The notes: a model not told the origin generated them from the sequence alone. A DNA stretch of 38,010 nucleotides from Aureispira sp. CCB-QB1 (GCF_000724545.1 NZ_JHBV01000017.1:1-38010), one strand, 5' to 3'. Shown: positions 11,120 through 22,143, counted from the stretch's first letter. Numbers and translations are program-made.

Positions 11120-11848
11120 TTATTTTTTACGGTTTTGATTTTCTTTTCTTAGGTCAATTAATTCATAGTTTTTGTAAGCTGATTTTAATTGATTTTTGCT
11201 ATTCATTAAATAATCTTTTGCTTTAGAAGCAATGTAAGCAGTACTCTTCAAATCTGTTTTTTCATAAATATACTCTGTCAACTTTTGCTCACTTGCTTCA
11301 TTGTAACGAATTAACATTCGAGTCACTTTATTGATTCTTGTATTAACTTCTATCAATAGATAATCAGTTGTGCCTTTTTTCCTCACCTCTAAATCAGGAA
11401 CCATTTTGAGTAATAAAACCCCCTCTGGTTCATCTTTTCTTTCTATCCGAGTATACGTTGCGGCATCAAAAAACGCTTTTTTTAATTTTGCAAAACCAGA
11501 GAAATCTTGTTTTCCCCAAGAATTTAAAGGCGAATTATTCCAAATAATTTTCTGCCCCTCGTTCATGACTGCAAACGAATATTGTTTATCTTGATAATAA
11601 GCTGACTTATCTGATTTTATAACAATTCTATCGTTTGCCACAATAGTCTCAAAGGAAGCAGAGACAGGCTTTTGTTTTGCATTTTTATATACCGTTCTTA
11701 CCATGTATTTAAAATGGTAGCGATTATCTCCTTTAGGTTTCTCTAACTCATTAAGTTCTTCTAATGCATCCCAAACTATTTCTTTATAGTTTTGAGCAAC
11801 TAGAAAAGTTGTCATCAAAGAGAAAAGGATTATAAGTATTATTTTCAT
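11120..11848 (-). CDS. 242-aa exported protein, possibly LolA-like
   Basis: I chose the ATG at 11848 because it begins a clean signal peptide (MKIILIILFSLMTTFLVAQ). The frame extends nine codons further up to an ATG at 11875, which would overlap the preceding stop by 17 bp and add a polar tail before the signal. The mature part is basic and predicted beta-rich (FKYMVRTVYKNA, IVIKSDKSAYY, YSFAVMNEGQKIIWNN, VLLLKMVPDLEVRK, YLLIEVNTRINKVTRMLIRY). The last lines recall the strand pattern of LolA-type or lipoprotein-carrier folds, but that is only a resemblance by eye. It sits between two giant exported proteins, 10 bp after one and 4 bp before the other, so it is probably a periplasmic helper or small subunit of the same system. 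The C-terminus is very basic (LRKENQNRKK). No family assigned with certainty. Confidence 0.8.
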   Translation of the reverse strand: MKIILIILFSLMTTFLVAQNYKEIVWDALEELNELEKPKGDNRYHFKYMVRTVYKNAKQKPVSASFETIVANDRIVIKSDKSAYYQDKQYSFAVMNEGQKIIWNNSPLNSWGKQDFSGFAKLKKAFFDAATYTRIERKDEPEGVLLLKMVPDLEVRKKGTTDYLLIEVNTRINKVTRMLIRYNEASEQKLTEYIYEKTDLKSTAYIASKAKDYLMNSKNQLKSAYKNYELIDLRKENQNRKK

Positions 11849-11858
11849 GGTTTTTAGT

Positions 11859-14800
11859 TTATTGACTTCTACCAACAGAATGACTATTATACTGACTCTC
11901 TTGCAGTAATTTTAGTCCTCGTTCTGTTTCAATATATTTCCTTGTCAGTTGTCCTTCTTCGTTGTATTGATAGAATACTCCAAAATGCTCATCATCAAAT
12001 GTTGCGACTACTTTAAAATCTTTGGGATTATAAACATAAGCCATCATTTCTCCATATCTTGGTTGAATTCTAAGATCATCCAAATAGGTTGCTACTCCTG
12101 TTTTATTTGTAAAGACAATATCAATATCATCTCCTACTGCCCCTAATTTATTGGCATCATATTCCATTGACAATAAGACCCAATTACCAATATGAGCTAT
12201 TTCTTTAGGGCTTTTCAATATCGCTGGATTAGCAGGTAGACCAGCAGGAGTTGTTGTTAAACTAACTTCAAAATTTGTTAATTGTGTATAATCAATTGGG
12301 TTCACTGCATCCTTATAAGCCCATAGCTTTAGCTGTAAACCTCCTCGATTAGGTTCTATTAACTTATCTGTTGTTTTTAGGTTTAGTTTTTGAACTTGAT
12401 AAGCTGTATTCGCTGGAATTTTGATAGATTGTTTTCCCGCATGAGCTTGAGCGTCACTTATACTTAGCGAATTTAAAGCTTGATTCGCGGCTGTCTCATC
12501 TTCATAGCTTTCAAAATAAACCGTTTCATATTCCGAGTTTTGTGCTATAAGTATACTCAAGAATTTATGATAGCCATACTTTGCTGTACTTGGTATATCC
12601 AATGGATTGGTTTCTTCTAAAGCGTAACCATTAGGAGAATATTTTTCAACACCACTAACCCAACGCCATCCTTCTAAGCTTTGATTATTTCTAGGATGGC
12701 TAACTGCTGTATTATTCCAATCAAACATTTGGAAATTTTGGATTGCTCCTGCTTGAAAGTTTCGATTCGTAGATCCTGTTATTAAAGCGGTTCCTCCTAT
12801 ATCATCCTTTTCTATATTCCCCTCAAAGATATAAGTATCATGAGGTCTAGGAATAGCATCCATTTTTGTTTGCAAATCCGCATAGTTAGGGTCTGTATTA
12901 TCAATATCGTAGTCTTGCTCAACGGCATCACCAGAACTTGACAACCATCCTGTTTTGTAAGTCATTGCACTAGCTGATAAAACACCATCAGGATTATCAG
13001 TCCAAGTTAAAGAATTATCAGATGGGTCTAGATTTGCCAAGATATTCCCTTCTTGTCCATAAGCAGTAACACTACCAACATTTGCATTTAAAAGATTAAA
13101 TTTTGCAATAGGACCTTCATCAGGTCTACTTAATTCTTCATAAAACCAAGCTGCAGGAATATTCCAATTGTAGACACTTCCATTATACTGTTCCGAACCT
13201 CCACTGCCATCAGGAATATAAATATTGTGGTACCCATCAGTAACCTTAGTTAGTAATGGTTCTCCTGTAAGGTCACTAAAAGCTAAATGCTCTGTCGTTG
13301 TTGTTGTTCCATTCTTGATCGTAGTCACAGATTTAACCACTGATGGCAAACAAATAACTTTAGATGTTAAATGACTACTATAAGCTTGTTGTGAAAAAGT
13401 AAATGATGGGGCAAATGTAAACTCTATTCCTGGAGGATAAAAAGCACCTAAGTCAAACTCAAAATTAAAATCAAATACTTCATCTTTTACCGCTTGCATT
13501 GCCATCGTAACATCCATCTCCATCCCTAAATGCTCTCGTTCAATAATGTATTTTTTAGTATCTGAGTCGTAACGCATTACATTAGCCTTCTCTCCTGGTT
13601 CATAATAATCATATATTGTTTCTAGACTAGGTGTTGGTAAAATAGCCCTTGCATTAGCATTTAGAGGCATGGTAGATAAATCATATACACCACCATAGGT
13701 CCTTTCTGCCTTTGGTTTGCCATGCATATCATTTTTTATAAATCGCCATCCTTGTGCCACCCAGGTATTATTTCTAAAGTAATTTAAGTATCCAAAAGGT
13801 AAAGACAACACATCTTTCTGCTTGTATTTGTTATTATCTTTTCCTGAAATTTTTGTGTACGTAACACCCATCCCTTGTAAATCTGCAGTATTGTATTTTT
13901 TATCATAAGGATAATCTTTACAAGTAAAGAATTCATATTCTGTATAGCCATTATTAGTAGCTTTTTTATGTATATTTTGAACAACTACTCTACTATGTCC
14001 TATAGAAGGTTGTGGCAATAAAGTTTCACCAAAAGGAGTCTCTAATTCTTTACGATCTCTTCCTGCAAATAATCGCTCTCCTAGAGTTTGAACATGCCGA
14101 GGCTCGTAGTCAACCAAGGCACTTTCTTCCCTTGCTCCACTAGGTTCATTGGTTGCTACCCCACTAGATGTTCCATCCAAGTTTTCATAAGTATACTCTG
14201 TTCCATACAATTCTGCGGCTCCTGTTTCTAAGCCCTCATCATATAGCATAATACGTTTGACCCGCAATCCTCCTCCTTTCTTTGCTTTGGTCATCGGTAT
14301 ACGAATATAGGATAGTTCAGCATTAAAGTCTTTACAATAACCACCAATATTAGCAGGTGTAAAAAGCCCTAAAGCAGGAATGGGTATTAATAATTTTGGA
14401 ATAATATTTTCCAACATTTGAAATGCCAATCCAACTTGATTTTCTGGACTTAATACTTCAACATCAGGATTATCATTCTCAAACTGTTGCATATTCGTCG
14501 TTGAAAGTGCTCCAAAATTGTATTGCTGAGTTACATAATCATAACAAACTATTCTTGGCATAGCGTCCTCTTCTTCTAAACCAGCAGTACCTGTACTAGA
14601 TTTACCTAAAGTGAGATAAACTTGGTCCACTCCATTCACTTGATCAATGCCTACATTAGTCACATTAGAGTATCCAGATATGTACTCAGAGAAAGGATTG
14701 TTCAAGCTTGCATGCGTCCCTGTTAATGCATATAAAAATTTAAAATAGATTCTATTCTTGTTATTGGTAATATAACGTTCTATTAGCTTATCTTTTATAT

Positions 14801-17800
14801 TTTGTTTGTCTACTAAATCTGTAATTCCTAAGTCTTCTAAATTTAGATAATATTTATTGGGGGTACTACTTAAAAATTGTCCATCAAAAGATGCAGCATC
14901 TATAAGGCTTACCATTGCCATGGGGTCTCGATCTTGGATTTTTTGATAATCTTTTTGTTCATATTGAACTAAGATTTCCCCTCCTGATGGCAATTTTATT
15001 TGTTTTAATTGCCATGCTGCGGGATCATAATCCGCTGCAGAACCTATCCGATTTCCTTGCCAAACCCAAGGTCTCATTTTGTCACTTTGTTCTGCTCCTC
15101 TAAATTGATGATGTCCCCATGCATCTAATGTGTGAGGGCTATAGTCTGGACACTCTGCTCCTGCGGCAAAATTAGGCCAATCGCTTGATATAGTCGACCC
15201 ATTACCAAAAATGTGTTCATAACGACTCTTTACTTCAGATTTTATAGCACTTGCAGCTTTATACTGATACCCAAATTCATAAGGGCTAATTTTGTAGGGT
15301 CGAACGCCTTCATATTCAAACCACACTTTCTTAAGAGTTAGTTTTCCATTATTCCGATTAGGATCATTATTTGCATTGGGATAATTTCCATTTTTGTTAT
15401 TAGGTAAGTTAGGCCAAATACTGTAATCATATTCTAAATAAGTAGATACTAATGGTTTGGATAAATCATCTTTAGAAAAAAGAACAATTCGTTCTAATTT
15501 TTCAACCTCTTGTCCTATACCTTTAGCATTCGCATCTCTTGCTGCTTTTGATAAATCTACATTAGAAGTTGTCGTGAATTCACGACTTGCTCCCATTGCA
15601 TCCAAACGCTCTTCTCCTGAGCCACTAAACTCAGCATTATTAATTCCATACTCTAAAAAATCAGTTGTTCCATCTGTTTTATTGGTAATAAATAGCGCAA
15701 TATGCGACTTTGTTTCTACTGCTTTCAAGTAATACATTTCTCTATCACCTTGAGAAACAGAGCCAAAATCATCTCTTCCATCAGCTATTTTATTCTTAGC
15801 ATAACTTAATCCAGTATAAGGGGATCTAAACCGAAATAAATCATTTGTTTGAGAAGCATTATTAGTAGATATATTATCCGCCCATTTGCGATAATCAAAT
15901 TTTGTATAGCCTCCAAAATCATCTTCCGAGGCACCATCACCAGTTACATCAATATAATCATATGTATTAATTTGCGTTAGCAAATAAGTAGAAGCATAAG
16001 CACCTTCTAATTTCTGACCAACCACAATGGGGTTATCTAAAATTTTCTCTCCTAGTGGATTCGGTGTAATTGAAGAACCATCTTCTGTAATGACATCTTG
16101 ATATACTAAGTTGTTATGTTCTAACCTAGGAGATAGAGGTGTTGCAACACCATAACTCAAGGATTTTTCATTAAACACATACGCTGGCAAGCCATAAATA
16201 TACCGCACACCATCTGGATTCCAAACTTTAACTTGAGCGATACCATCTTGCAAATCATCTTCCTGTGGGTTCAACCCTGAGGTTCTTGACCATGCCGTAT
16301 AGTTTTTTACTGACGTTCCTTTTTCAAAAGCATTGGCATCAAAACTTGCATCTGTATTCAAGTCTGAGTTTTTTACATATTCAATATGTGAAGATTGTTT
16401 ACTGTATGCATCGCTCGTATTTCTATTGGTAACAATTCCACTATTAGACGCTTCCAGTTTAGGGCGAAAATATTTAGCTCCAGGAATGCCAACACCTGGT
16501 TGATCAAGTGTAGCAGAAGAGAGATTCAAATTCCCATACTCCATTTTTCCTCCCATATCGCCACCAAATCTAAAAAATGGATCATTATTATCAGTATCAT
16601 ATTCATAATCGTCTATTGTACCAGCTGCGCCATTGTATAATTCATCTCCGAAAAAGTTGCCTAACCATTTTTTGGAAACCGTTCTCTGAAATCCTGTACC
16701 AATATCAGCACCACCACCAGCACCTACGGGGGGACTTATAACATTCAAATCAAGTCCGATTTGTAGAATATGATTTTCACTTTGAGCTATATTGGGGTAA
16801 AAATGCCCTACATTATTATGGTGTAATCTAAAGGAACCATTCAACCCTTCTCCTGTTGCAGTAAAGTTATCTGCATTATTAAAAGGAATTCCTACGATAT
16901 TGTCATTAACAGAATAAGGTGCCTCTTTTTCCATATAATAATCACTCATTATAGGTTGAGGGACATGATTATTTAACGTCTGCACTGCTCCGTTAGCTGT
17001 ATTCGAATTCCAATTTGCGTGCTCTCCTCTATTGCGATTGTACATATATCCATATCCCTGATGTGCAATTAAGGCATAATTAGATTTTACATCAAAAGAA
17101 AACCCCAGTCCTGCTCTAGCCTTTAGGGCAGGCAAACCAAAACCAGCTTCTATTCCAGTATTAAAAGCAAACCCCTTATACGGAGTAATACTAGGTGCCA
17201 AACCAGTTGCTAAATATCCAAGAGTTCCATATGTTCCACCAGTATTAAAACTTACAGAAGCAGATTTTGATATTTTTCCTGCTTTTTTTATTTTTGCTAC
17301 TGTAGATTTTTCTTCTTTTGTTAATTCTTTCTTCTTTTCTGGTGAACTATTTTTCTTATCCTGCTTTTTTTTCTTTTGTTTTTCCTTAGATGCCCCCAAA
17401 CTAACACTAAATGAAACACCTGCGCTAAACGTTACATCTCTCCCCGATTTATTAATACCCAAACTAAAGCTAGTAGAAATAGCTCCTTTAGCCGTAGCAC
17501 TAAGTCCTGCATTTGCTGATTCACTAAACCCTGTATAATTGTTATATCGATACGTTGACCCTAAAGAAATACTAACACCGCCATTATCTTGACTTGCAGG
17601 TTCTAACCCAACTGTATTGGTAGCTGAAATTGTAAAGTTTGGGGGGGTCTGATTGTATTCCTTGATAACTTTTCCCTTCCAATCATCAGGAACCCCTCTT
17701 TTGGAGCGATCTAAAGCTCCGGGGTTCAAAGTCCATCCAGCTCCTACCCAAGAAGCGGGGCTCTCTATATTAGGATTGGCATCATAAGATAAGGAAAGCG

Positions 17801-18038
17801 CATAACCGCCTCCATCTGCTCCAGGTATATTTAAAACAGGTAAGTTATAATTAAATCCTCCTGTAAATGTATTGACCATATTACTGGTAGATACAGGAGT
17901 AAAACTATCAAACTCAGGCTGTTTAGGTCCATTTGTTAATGCCAATACTTGGGTTGGGCAAATCAAGGTCTGAAAAATCATGCAGAGAATTAAACACCAA
18001 GATATTTTCTGATGATTTTTTTGGGTTATAGAAGTCAT
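11859..18038 (-). CDS. 2059-aa exported protein, SpvB/RHS-associated type
   Basis: The N-terminus has an export signal (~residues 10-34, CLILCMIFQTLICPTQVLA) followed by the segment GPKQPEFDSFTPVSTSNMVN, a glycine-rich strand region (FTGGFNYNLPVLNIPGADGG) and ESPASWVGAGWTLNPGALDR. From memory, this opening is typical of very large Bacteroidota proteins encoded next to RHS-core genes, and it recalls the SpvB-like shell part of Tc-toxin B components. Residues ~155-320 alternate hydrophobic and small residues like amphipathic strands. A strongly basic insert (~217-258, runs of Lys) interrupts them. Later parts contain many YD-like phrases (EYDYSIWPN, TEYTYENLDGTSSG, FYQYNEEGQLTRKYIE near the C-terminus). 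It lies 7 bp downstream of the lipoprotein gene and 10 bp upstream of the LolA-like gene. Likely a shell subunit or exported partner of the RHS proteins; biochemical role unknown. Confidence 0.88.
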   Translation of the reverse strand: MTSITQKNHQKISWCLILCMIFQTLICPTQVLALTNGPKQPEFDSFTPVSTSNMVNTFTGGFNYNLPVLNIPGADGGGYALSLSYDANPNIESPASWVGAGWTLNPGALDRSKRGVPDDWKGKVIKEYNQTPPNFTISATNTVGLEPASQDNGGVSISLGSTYRYNNYTGFSESANAGLSATAKGAISTSFSLGINKSGRDVTFSAGVSFSVSLGASKEKQKKKKQDKKNSSPEKKKELTKEEKSTVAKIKKAGKISKSASVSFNTGGTYGTLGYLATGLAPSITPYKGFAFNTGIEAGFGLPALKARAGLGFSFDVKSNYALIAHQGYGYMYNRNRGEHANWNSNTANGAVQTLNNHVPQPIMSDYYMEKEAPYSVNDNIVGIPFNNADNFTATGEGLNGSFRLHHNNVGHFYPNIAQSENHILQIGLDLNVISPPVGAGGGADIGTGFQRTVSKKWLGNFFGDELYNGAAGTIDDYEYDTDNNDPFFRFGGDMGGKMEYGNLNLSSATLDQPGVGIPGAKYFRPKLEASNSGIVTNRNTSDAYSKQSSHIEYVKNSDLNTDASFDANAFEKGTSVKNYTAWSRTSGLNPQEDDLQDGIAQVKVWNPDGVRYIYGLPAYVFNEKSLSYGVATPLSPRLEHNNLVYQDVITEDGSSITPNPLGEKILDNPIVVGQKLEGAYASTYLLTQINTYDYIDVTGDGASEDDFGGYTKFDYRKWADNISTNNASQTNDLFRFRSPYTGLSYAKNKIADGRDDFGSVSQGDREMYYLKAVETKSHIALFITNKTDGTTDFLEYGINNAEFSGSGEERLDAMGASREFTTTSNVDLSKAARDANAKGIGQEVEKLERIVLFSKDDLSKPLVSTYLEYDYSIWPNLPNNKNGNYPNANNDPNRNNGKLTLKKVWFEYEGVRPYKISPYEFGYQYKAASAIKSEVKSRYEHIFGNGSTISSDWPNFAAGAECPDYSPHTLDAWGHHQFRGAEQSDKMRPWVWQGNRIGSAADYDPAAWQLKQIKLPSGGEILVQYEQKDYQKIQDRDPMAMVSLIDAASFDGQFLSSTPNKYYLNLEDLGITDLVDKQNIKDKLIERYITNNKNRIYFKFLYALTGTHASLNNPFSEYISGYSNVTNVGIDQVNGVDQVYLTLGKSSTGTAGLEEEDAMPRIVCYDYVTQQYNFGALSTTNMQQFENDNPDVEVLSPENQVGLAFQMLENIIPKLLIPIPALGLFTPANIGGYCKDFNAELSYIRIPMTKAKKGGGLRVKRIMLYDEGLETGAAELYGTEYTYENLDGTSSGVATNEPSGAREESALVDYEPRHVQTLGERLFAGRDRKELETPFGETLLPQPSIGHSRVVVQNIHKKATNNGYTEYEFFTCKDYPYDKKYNTADLQGMGVTYTKISGKDNNKYKQKDVLSLPFGYLNYFRNNTWVAQGWRFIKNDMHGKPKAERTYGGVYDLSTMPLNANARAILPTPSLETIYDYYEPGEKANVMRYDSDTKKYIIEREHLGMEMDVTMAMQAVKDEVFDFNFEFDLGAFYPPGIEFTFAPSFTFSQQAYSSHLTSKVICLPSVVKSVTTIKNGTTTTTEHLAFSDLTGEPLLTKVTDGYHNIYIPDGSGGSEQYNGSVYNWNIPAAWFYEELSRPDEGPIAKFNLLNANVGSVTAYGQEGNILANLDPSDNSLTWTDNPDGVLSASAMTYKTGWLSSSGDAVEQDYDIDNTDPNYADLQTKMDAIPRPHDTYIFEGNIEKDDIGGTALITGSTNRNFQAGAIQNFQMFDWNNTAVSHPRNNQSLEGWRWVSGVEKYSPNGYALEETNPLDIPSTAKYGYHKFLSILIAQNSEYETVYFESYEDETAANQALNSLSISDAQAHAGKQSIKIPANTAYQVQKLNLKTTDKLIEPNRGGLQLKLWAYKDAVNPIDYTQLTNFEVSLTTTPAGLPANPAILKSPKEIAHIGNWVLLSMEYDANKLGAVGDDIDIVFTNKTGVATYLDDLRIQPRYGEMMAYVYNPKDFKVVATFDDEHFGVFYQYNEEGQLTRKYIETERGLKLLQESQYNSHSVGRSQ

Positions 18039-18045
18039 AGTTAGT

Positions 18046-18672
18046 TTATAGTTTTATTGATGGTGTTTTTTTAATGGATTCTTGTGTAAATAAAAAATGA
18101 TGGATTCCTGTTCCAAATATCCTATCTTGAAAAATAAAATCCATTGCTTTGAATGAATTATCAATATGTTTTTGATCTAAAGCATAAGTTATCATAAAGT
18201 TGCGATGCTGAGTTAATTCATAAGTATTCTCTAACTCAACCAATACAGGGAAATATTCCCTGTGTTCAATTATTAATTTTAAGTTCTCCTGCATTAAAAA
18301 ATTAAGTTGAAAACTTTGTTCCTTAAAAGCTTCTTTAGAGGAAACAGTTTGGGTCATTACATCAAACTCATGCCCTTCTGATTTATTGGGTGCAATTTTG
18401 AGTATAAACGTCAAACTCCCTTCATAAGTCTTTTTTAAACTGTCTATATCTAGTTCTTTGATTTTTGAAGATTTATAATCTCTATAAATCAGATATTCTG
18501 CTGGTAAATATCTAGCACTAATCTCAAATTGATTGATTTGCTTGGATTTATATAAACCATTTTCAGGTTCAATCAAATATTTAAAATAGTTCTCAAGGGA
18601 TAACTCGGAGGGTTGACATCCAAATAAGAAAAACATAGCTATTCCTCCATAAAGAATTTTTTTCATTATCAT
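18046..18672 (-). CDS. Lipoprotein of unknown function in the RHS-type operon
   Basis: The 208-aa product begins MIMKKILYGGIAMFFLFGC, a lipoprotein signal with the lipid-accepting Cys at residue 19 (LFGC); the second Met is an alternative start six bases later. The mature protein starts with a Ser/Glu-rich stretch and is otherwise globular, with no repeats and no motif I recognise. It overlaps the upstream OmpH-like gene by the four bases ATGA and ends 7 bp before the 2059-aa gene, so translational coupling and co-expression are very likely. In this setting an outer-membrane or periplasmic-face lipoprotein could dock or escort the giant exported subunits, which is inference from position only. 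Confidence 0.82.
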   Translation of the reverse strand: MIMKKILYGGIAMFFLFGCQPSELSLENYFKYLIEPENGLYKSKQINQFEISARYLPAEYLIYRDYKSSKIKELDIDSLKKTYEGSLTFILKIAPNKSEGHEFDVMTQTVSSKEAFKEQSFQLNFLMQENLKLIIEHREYFPVLVELENTYELTQHRNFMITYALDQKHIDNSFKAMDFIFQDRIFGTGIHHFLFTQESIKKTPSIKL

Positions 18673-19220
18673 TTATTTCCCGAGTATTTTTGATTAATAA
18701 TAGCAAGTATTTCTTCTGTTATATCAAAGCTATTACTCCCATACAAAACGGTTCCTTCTGCATTTGCTCCAATAACTAAATCATACCCTTTTTCCTTTGC
18801 GTAGGTCTTTAAGTAACTATCAATTTGAGCATATACGCCTTCTGTTAATTTCTTATCTTCTTCTAATTGCTTTTGCTGTACTATAGCTTGATAATTTTCT
18901 AAATTTTGACGTTTAAGCATTAATTCTTGCTCTAAAGAATTCAGTGCTTCTTTTCTCAAAGTGCTTTTTTCTTGATTATATCTATCGATTGTAATTTCAT
19001 AGGTATGTTTCAATGAATCTAAATTAGATTGCCAACCAACTACCTTCTTTTGCAGAACTTGATACGCTTCTTTTGTTCCATTATAGTTTTCAACCAAATA
19101 GATAGATTTAACATAAGCAATTTTAGGTTGTTTGTTTACGGAAAAAATCAACCAAATAATTACTATCCAAGATAATACTGTTATTGTTGTTAAAAACGGT
19201 AGGAGAAAACGAGATTTCAT
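18669..19220 (-). CDS. OmpH/Skp-like periplasmic coiled-coil protein, membrane-anchored
   Basis: The 183-aa product has a hydrophobic stretch (residues ~6-28) followed by NKQPKIAYVKSIYLVENYNGTKEAYQ, which matches the start of mature OmpH/Skp proteins (beta strand with IAYV, then the arm). Residues ~50-135 form a long charged coiled coil rich in Gln, Lys and Glu. The end returns to a strand-forming domain (GYDLVIGANAEGTVLYGSNSFDITEEILAIIN), as in Skp where N- and C-terminal strands build the trimer body. Skp holds unfolded outer-membrane or exported proteins in the periplasm. The N-terminal helix lacks an obvious signal-peptidase site, so it may stay anchored in the inner membrane, unlike classical soluble Skp. 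As first gene of the operon it is probably a dedicated chaperone for the giant proteins encoded downstream (inference). Confidence 0.85.
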   Translation of the reverse strand: MKSRFLLPFLTTITVLSWIVIIWLIFSVNKQPKIAYVKSIYLVENYNGTKEAYQVLQKKVVGWQSNLDSLKHTYEITIDRYNQEKSTLRKEALNSLEQELMLKRQNLENYQAIVQQKQLEEDKKLTEGVYAQIDSYLKTYAKEKGYDLVIGANAEGTVLYGSNSFDITEEILAIINQKYSGNK

Positions 19221-19263
19221 GAGTTTAATATTACTTATCTATTTACATTATTCCGTTGAAAAA

Positions 19264-19339
19264 TTGTATTAGTTTGATTATCAGCAGATGCAACCCTGCC
19301 AACTTTTACAATAAAAGACTGATAATCAAACTAATGCAA
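19264..19339. repeat. Long inverted repeat (hairpin) in the RHS-operon leader
   Basis: Arms at 19264-19284 and 19319-19339 are complementary over 21 bp with one mismatch (core TTAGTTTGATTATCAG against CTGATAATCAAACTAA), with a 34-nt loop. It lies 44 bp upstream of the OmpH-like start, inside the predicted 5' leader. There is no T-run on either side that would make it a plain terminator; an RNA structure or a repeat-element end is more likely. Confidence 0.8.
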
Positions 19340-19373
19340 GATGTTTTTTATGATTCCCGTAGAAAAACTAAAA

Positions 19374-19440
19374 AACTAAGCTTGCGCCCTCTCGACCGCA
19401 GGGAGCTACCACGAAGTAGCACCGCAGGTAATCAACGGAG
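19374..19440. repeat. G+C-rich intergenic repeat unit with small hairpin
   Basis: A locally G+C-rich patch within very A+T-rich DNA. It contains AACTAAGCTTGCG (19374-19386), two copies of ACCGCAGG (19395-19402, 19421-19428) and a GCTAC/GTAGC stem (19405-19409, 19416-19420). The motif AACTAAGCTTGCGnnCTCnnGACC recurs at 29622, also about 30 nt after a TGATAAT/ATTATCA stem, so this looks like a member of a dispersed repeat family. The patch is probably transcribed in the leader of the minus-strand operon. An open frame crossing it (19256-19453, plus) is not gene-like. Confidence 0.6.
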
Positions 19441-19468
19441 TATTATTATTTAGAAATATGGATTTATA

Positions 19469-19499
19469 CAAAAGTATTCTAATTATATCTTTAATCAAA
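19469..19499 (-). promoter_or_regulatory. Consensus Bacteroidota promoter of the RHS-type operon
   Basis: Read on the minus strand, TTTG (19496-19499) is followed after exactly 19 bp by TACTTTTG (19469-19476), a full match to the TTTG-N19-TAnnTTTG consensus for the primary sigma factor of Bacteroidota. Transcription would start near 19463 and give a leader of about 240 nt before the OmpH-like gene. No other good match was seen closer to the gene. Confidence 0.7.
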
Positions 19500-19531
19500 A
19501 GGTAAAATTCAAAGGGAACAAAATTTCTAAC

Positions 19532-19567
19532 GAAAGGTACATTTCAGTCAATGAAAAGTACATTTCA
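19532..19567. promoter_or_regulatory. Tandem palindromic operator (GAAAnGTACnTTTC twice)
   Basis: Two copies of the 15-mer GAAArGTACATTTCA lie at 19532-19546 and 19553-19567, offset by exactly 21 bp (two helical turns). Each contains the near-palindrome GAAAnGTACnTTTC. They lie 33-68 bp upstream of the -33 box of the consensus promoter. Read the other way, ACATTTCAG-N12-ACATTTCAT matches the 9-12-9 direct-repeat layout bound by LytTR-domain regulators. Likely an activator site for the operon; the regulator is unknown. Confidence 0.55.
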
Positions 19568-19738
19568 TCTAACAAAGGTTTATTTTGAAAAATTCTTGTT
19601 AAAAGCAAGATCTATCTAATTGACAATTAGCCTATAATAGTAGATTGCAAGTTAATTATCAAGATTGTTTGTGTGCAGATTGCTTAAAAGTGCTTTCTGC
19701 TAATTTGGAGAAAAAGCAAATTTATAAATAGCCCCTAA

Positions 19739-19768
19739 ACAAAAAAGGCAGCCTGTTGCCAGACTGCC
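19739..19768 (-). terminator. Intrinsic terminator of katG
   Basis: On the minus strand, a 9-bp stem GGCAGTCTG/CAGGCTGCC closed by a GCAA tetraloop (19747-19768) is followed by a run of T (plus-strand A-run at 19739-19746). It begins 42 bp after the katG stop. One pair is a G-U wobble. Confidence 0.88.
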
Positions 19769-19809
19769 TAAAAAATTATTATCATATGGTCATTCTAACC
19801 CATTCGCGA

Positions 19810-22092
<2,283 letters not shown>

Positions 22093-22112
22093 CTATTGAA
22101 GTTATGAGATCG

Positions 22113-22143
22113 CCAATATACATTTTATTATTGATTGATGAAA
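22113..22143 (-). promoter_or_regulatory. Predicted katG promoter
   Basis: Minus-strand TTTC (22140-22143), 19-bp spacer, TATATTGG (22113-22120): 3 of 4 and 7 of the 8 positions (including the two free ones) of TTTG-N19-TAnnTTTG. The start would be near 22107, giving a leader of about 70 nt. The -33 box lies inside the repeat at 22131-22168, as expected when an activator contacts RNA polymerase. Confidence 0.55.

Noticed and set aside
19256-19453. A 65-codon plus-strand frame
   Set aside because: It runs through the inverted repeat and the G+C-rich repeat unit, and its translation has no protein-like pattern.
19620-19638. TTGACA and TATAAT-like blocks resembling a sigma70 promoter
   Set aside because: They are only 7 bp apart and Bacteroidota do not use this consensus.
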